Shown: piece after piece, positions 5,013-6,117 of the stretch
Numbering within the stretch: position 1 is the stretch's first letter
Layout: each line of letters begins with the position of its first letter
DNA from: Myxococcales bacterium
Lineage (GTDB): Bacteria > Myxococcota > Polyangia > Fen-1088
Reading direction: 5' to 3'
Assembly (NCBI GenBank): GCA_003155465.1
Contig: PMCR01000121.1
Coordinates: 1-6,117 of the forward strand
DNA: 6,117 bases
Notes under the pieces: model-generated
Seen by the model: the letters and a program-made list of their open reading frames with translations, nothing else
Told to the model about the DNA's origin: nothing
The model's database searches: none
Translations under genes and position numbers: made by a program

Positions 5013-6041
5013 TTAAGGGACCGGGGACGGGCGGGCGAGCGGAACGCCACTGCCTTTTTGCTTGTGCCGCCGCCAGAGCGCAAAGGCCAGGCCGGTGACC
5101 GCGAGCACCCAGACACCGAACAGCACGGCCGAGGTGTACGGGAAGGCCAGCTGGACCGACGAGTTGGGCGTGAGCCGGGTGGGCAGCGCGTGGCGATGGT
5201 CCAGCGCAAGCAGGTCCATGAGGATGGCTACCGTCGCATGCACGAGAAATCCTGCCCAGATGCTGCGGGTCTTCATCGACAGCGAGCCCAGCACCACACC
5301 GGCCACGAGAGCCCCACACGCCTCAAGGTACGGCTTGGGGAAGTGAATCATGACGTAGGGGCCGACCATGAAGAAGATGGCGTTGCTGCCCAGACCGCGC
5401 GAGCCCCGGACCCAGAAGCCGCGAAAGAATACTTCCAGGGTGAAGAACTGGCCCACGTAGACTGCCTCCCAAACCGCGAGATCGAGCCAGGAGCGACTGG
5501 CCAAGTGGTACATGGGGTAGTAGGTCCCGAAGTCGCCTAGGTGAGCGACCAGCGCCAGGGTGGGAATCACCACCGCCAGGCAGAGCAGGTAGATCCACGC
5601 GTGTTCCATGAAGCCGCGCACACGCAGGCCGAGATCGAGAGGATTCTCCTTGAACACCAAGGGCCAGACCGCCAGCGGTAGCAGGTAGAACAGGTAGCGC
5701 GACAGACCCCAGTAGATGCGCCAGTAGAGATCCTCGTACAGCCAGACCTGCAGGGTTTCGGGATGAGCCGCCTCGTACCATTTCAGGACCGGCACGATGT
5801 GGGCGTCGAAGAACTCCAGGCTGCCGAAGTAGTTGATGAGGATGAGGCAGAACGCGGCCAGCACCAGGGTCGCGGGCGTGCGCGGGTCAAGGCGCCCGTC
5901 CCGATCCTGGCGATGGGCCCGCGCCGCAGCGTCGAGGGCCGACCAGGTGTCGCGGAAGAACCAGACGATGACAGGAGCAAGGCCGGCCAGCAGGACAACC
6001 GAAATAGCAAACTGGCCAAGCGGGCTGTTGAGGATGTTCAT
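5013..6041 (-). CDS. CPBP (CAAX protease / Abi-like) family intramembrane protein
   Basis: A 342-residue polytopic inner-membrane protein with about eight hydrophobic segments: roughly 11-29, 57-72, 112-130, 146-166, 187-202, 219-236, 241-256 and 262-280, plus a last one at 301-322. Family motifs appear in order. LEVFFRGFW (202-210) is motif 1, Y-V-M-I-H-F-P-K-P (229-237) carries the first histidine (H233), and S-I-W-A-G-F-L-V-H (260-268) the second (H268). In the archaeal Rce1 the catalytic set is E-E-x-x-x-R, H and H-x-x-x-N. Here the first Glu is Leu202, Glu203 and Arg207 are kept, and the Asn position is Ala272 (an Asp follows at 276). It may be a divergent protease or a non-catalytic member. 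Family members process or confer immunity to peptides, or prenylated proteins in eukaryotes. The substrate here is unknown. The start ATG has only a weak Shine-Dalgarno. It is separated from the methylase genes by ~500 bp, so co-transcription is not indicated. Confidence 0.85.
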   Translation of the reverse strand: MNILNSPLGQFAISVVLLAGLAPVIVWFFRDTWSALDAAARAHRQDRDGRLDPRTPATLVLAAFCLILINYFGSLEFFDAHIVPVLKWYEAAHPETLQVWLYEDLYWRIYWGLSRYLFYLLPLAVWPLVFKENPLDLGLRVRGFMEHAWIYLLCLAVVIPTLALVAHLGDFGTYYPMYHLASRSWLDLAVWEAVYVGQFFTLEVFFRGFWVRGSRGLGSNAIFFMVGPYVMIHFPKPYLEACGALVAGVVLGSLSMKTRSIWAGFLVHATVAILMDLLALDHRHALPTRLTPNSSVQLAFPYTSAVLFGVWVLAVTGLAFALWRRHKQKGSGVPLARPSPVP

Positions 6042-6060
6042 CCGTGCTGGATCTGGTTAT

Positions 6061-6117
6061 CCCGGATTTTCCGGGTTCCCACAACAGACGACAATATGGG
6101 AACCCTGAAAGGGTTCC
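6061..6117 (-). promoter_or_regulatory. Leader with overlapping alternative inverted repeats upstream of the CPBP gene
   Basis: In the 76 nt before the CPBP start four arms occur. In minus-strand order they are GGAACCC (6117-6111), GGGTTCCC (6105-6098), GGGAACCC (6080-6073) and an overlapping CCCGGA/TCCGGG hairpin (6075-6061). Arm 2 can pair with arm 1 (5-nt loop) or with arm 3 (17-nt loop). Arm 3 shares bases with the last hairpin. These pairings exclude one another, as in an attenuator or an RNA switch. The same repeats could instead be DNA operator half-sites. The outermost arm touches the window end, so the element may continue. Confidence 0.45.

Noticed and set aside
1..6117. tRNA, rRNA, CRISPR array or insertion-sequence transposase
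   Set aside because: No cloverleaf, no rRNA-like stretch, no regularly spaced short repeats and no transposase motif were found on either strand.

Overview
The window is GC-rich bacterial DNA. It carries secreted cysteine-rich lipoprotein genes with a MopE-type calcium/metal-binding motif (D-x-D-G-D-G-x-G-D followed by C-D-G-x-x-D-E-G-C). That combination is most familiar from Myxococcota (Polyangia-like) and related former Deltaproteobacteria. This assignment is an inference from protein style and base composition, not a taxonomic result.

Left part (1-2550): two tandem plus-strand paralogs. The first is cut by the window edge and only its cysteine-rich C-terminus is present. The second is complete: 471 residues, with a lipobox, two beta-sandwich-like modules, a MopE motif and a 14-cysteine tail. 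Each gene is followed by tandem hairpins ending in an intrinsic terminator. The terminator lies inside a 98-bp element present downstream of both genes in the same orientation (88 of 98 positions identical by hand count). The best conserved half of that element lies beyond the terminator.

Middle part (2452-4510, minus strand): a compact two-gene operon of an N6-adenine DNA methylase (HsdM-like, 401 aa) and a single-TRD specificity subunit (half HsdS, 249 aa). The genes are 3 nt apart and no restriction (R) subunit is in the window. A 27-codon hydrophobic ORF with its own good Shine-Dalgarno follows the S gene after 16 nt. The S gene contains a perfect 26-bp palindrome.

Junction (4495-5012): the methylase start overlaps the remnant of an unrelated plus-strand gene whose reading frame resembles the C-terminal part of exonuclease III. 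The following ~350 bp hold no convincing gene. This suggests the M-S pair arrived by rearrangement.

Right part (5013-6117, minus strand): a complete multi-pass membrane protein of the CPBP (CAAX protease / bacteriocin-processing, 'Abi') family, with some canonical catalytic positions altered. Its upstream leader contains overlapping, mutually exclusive inverted repeats that look like an attenuator or an operator array.

Functionally, the left block is cell-surface biology and the middle block is DNA modification, probably an orphan or solitary methylation system. The right block is an intramembrane protein of unknown role. No evidence in the sequence ties the three blocks into one pathway.
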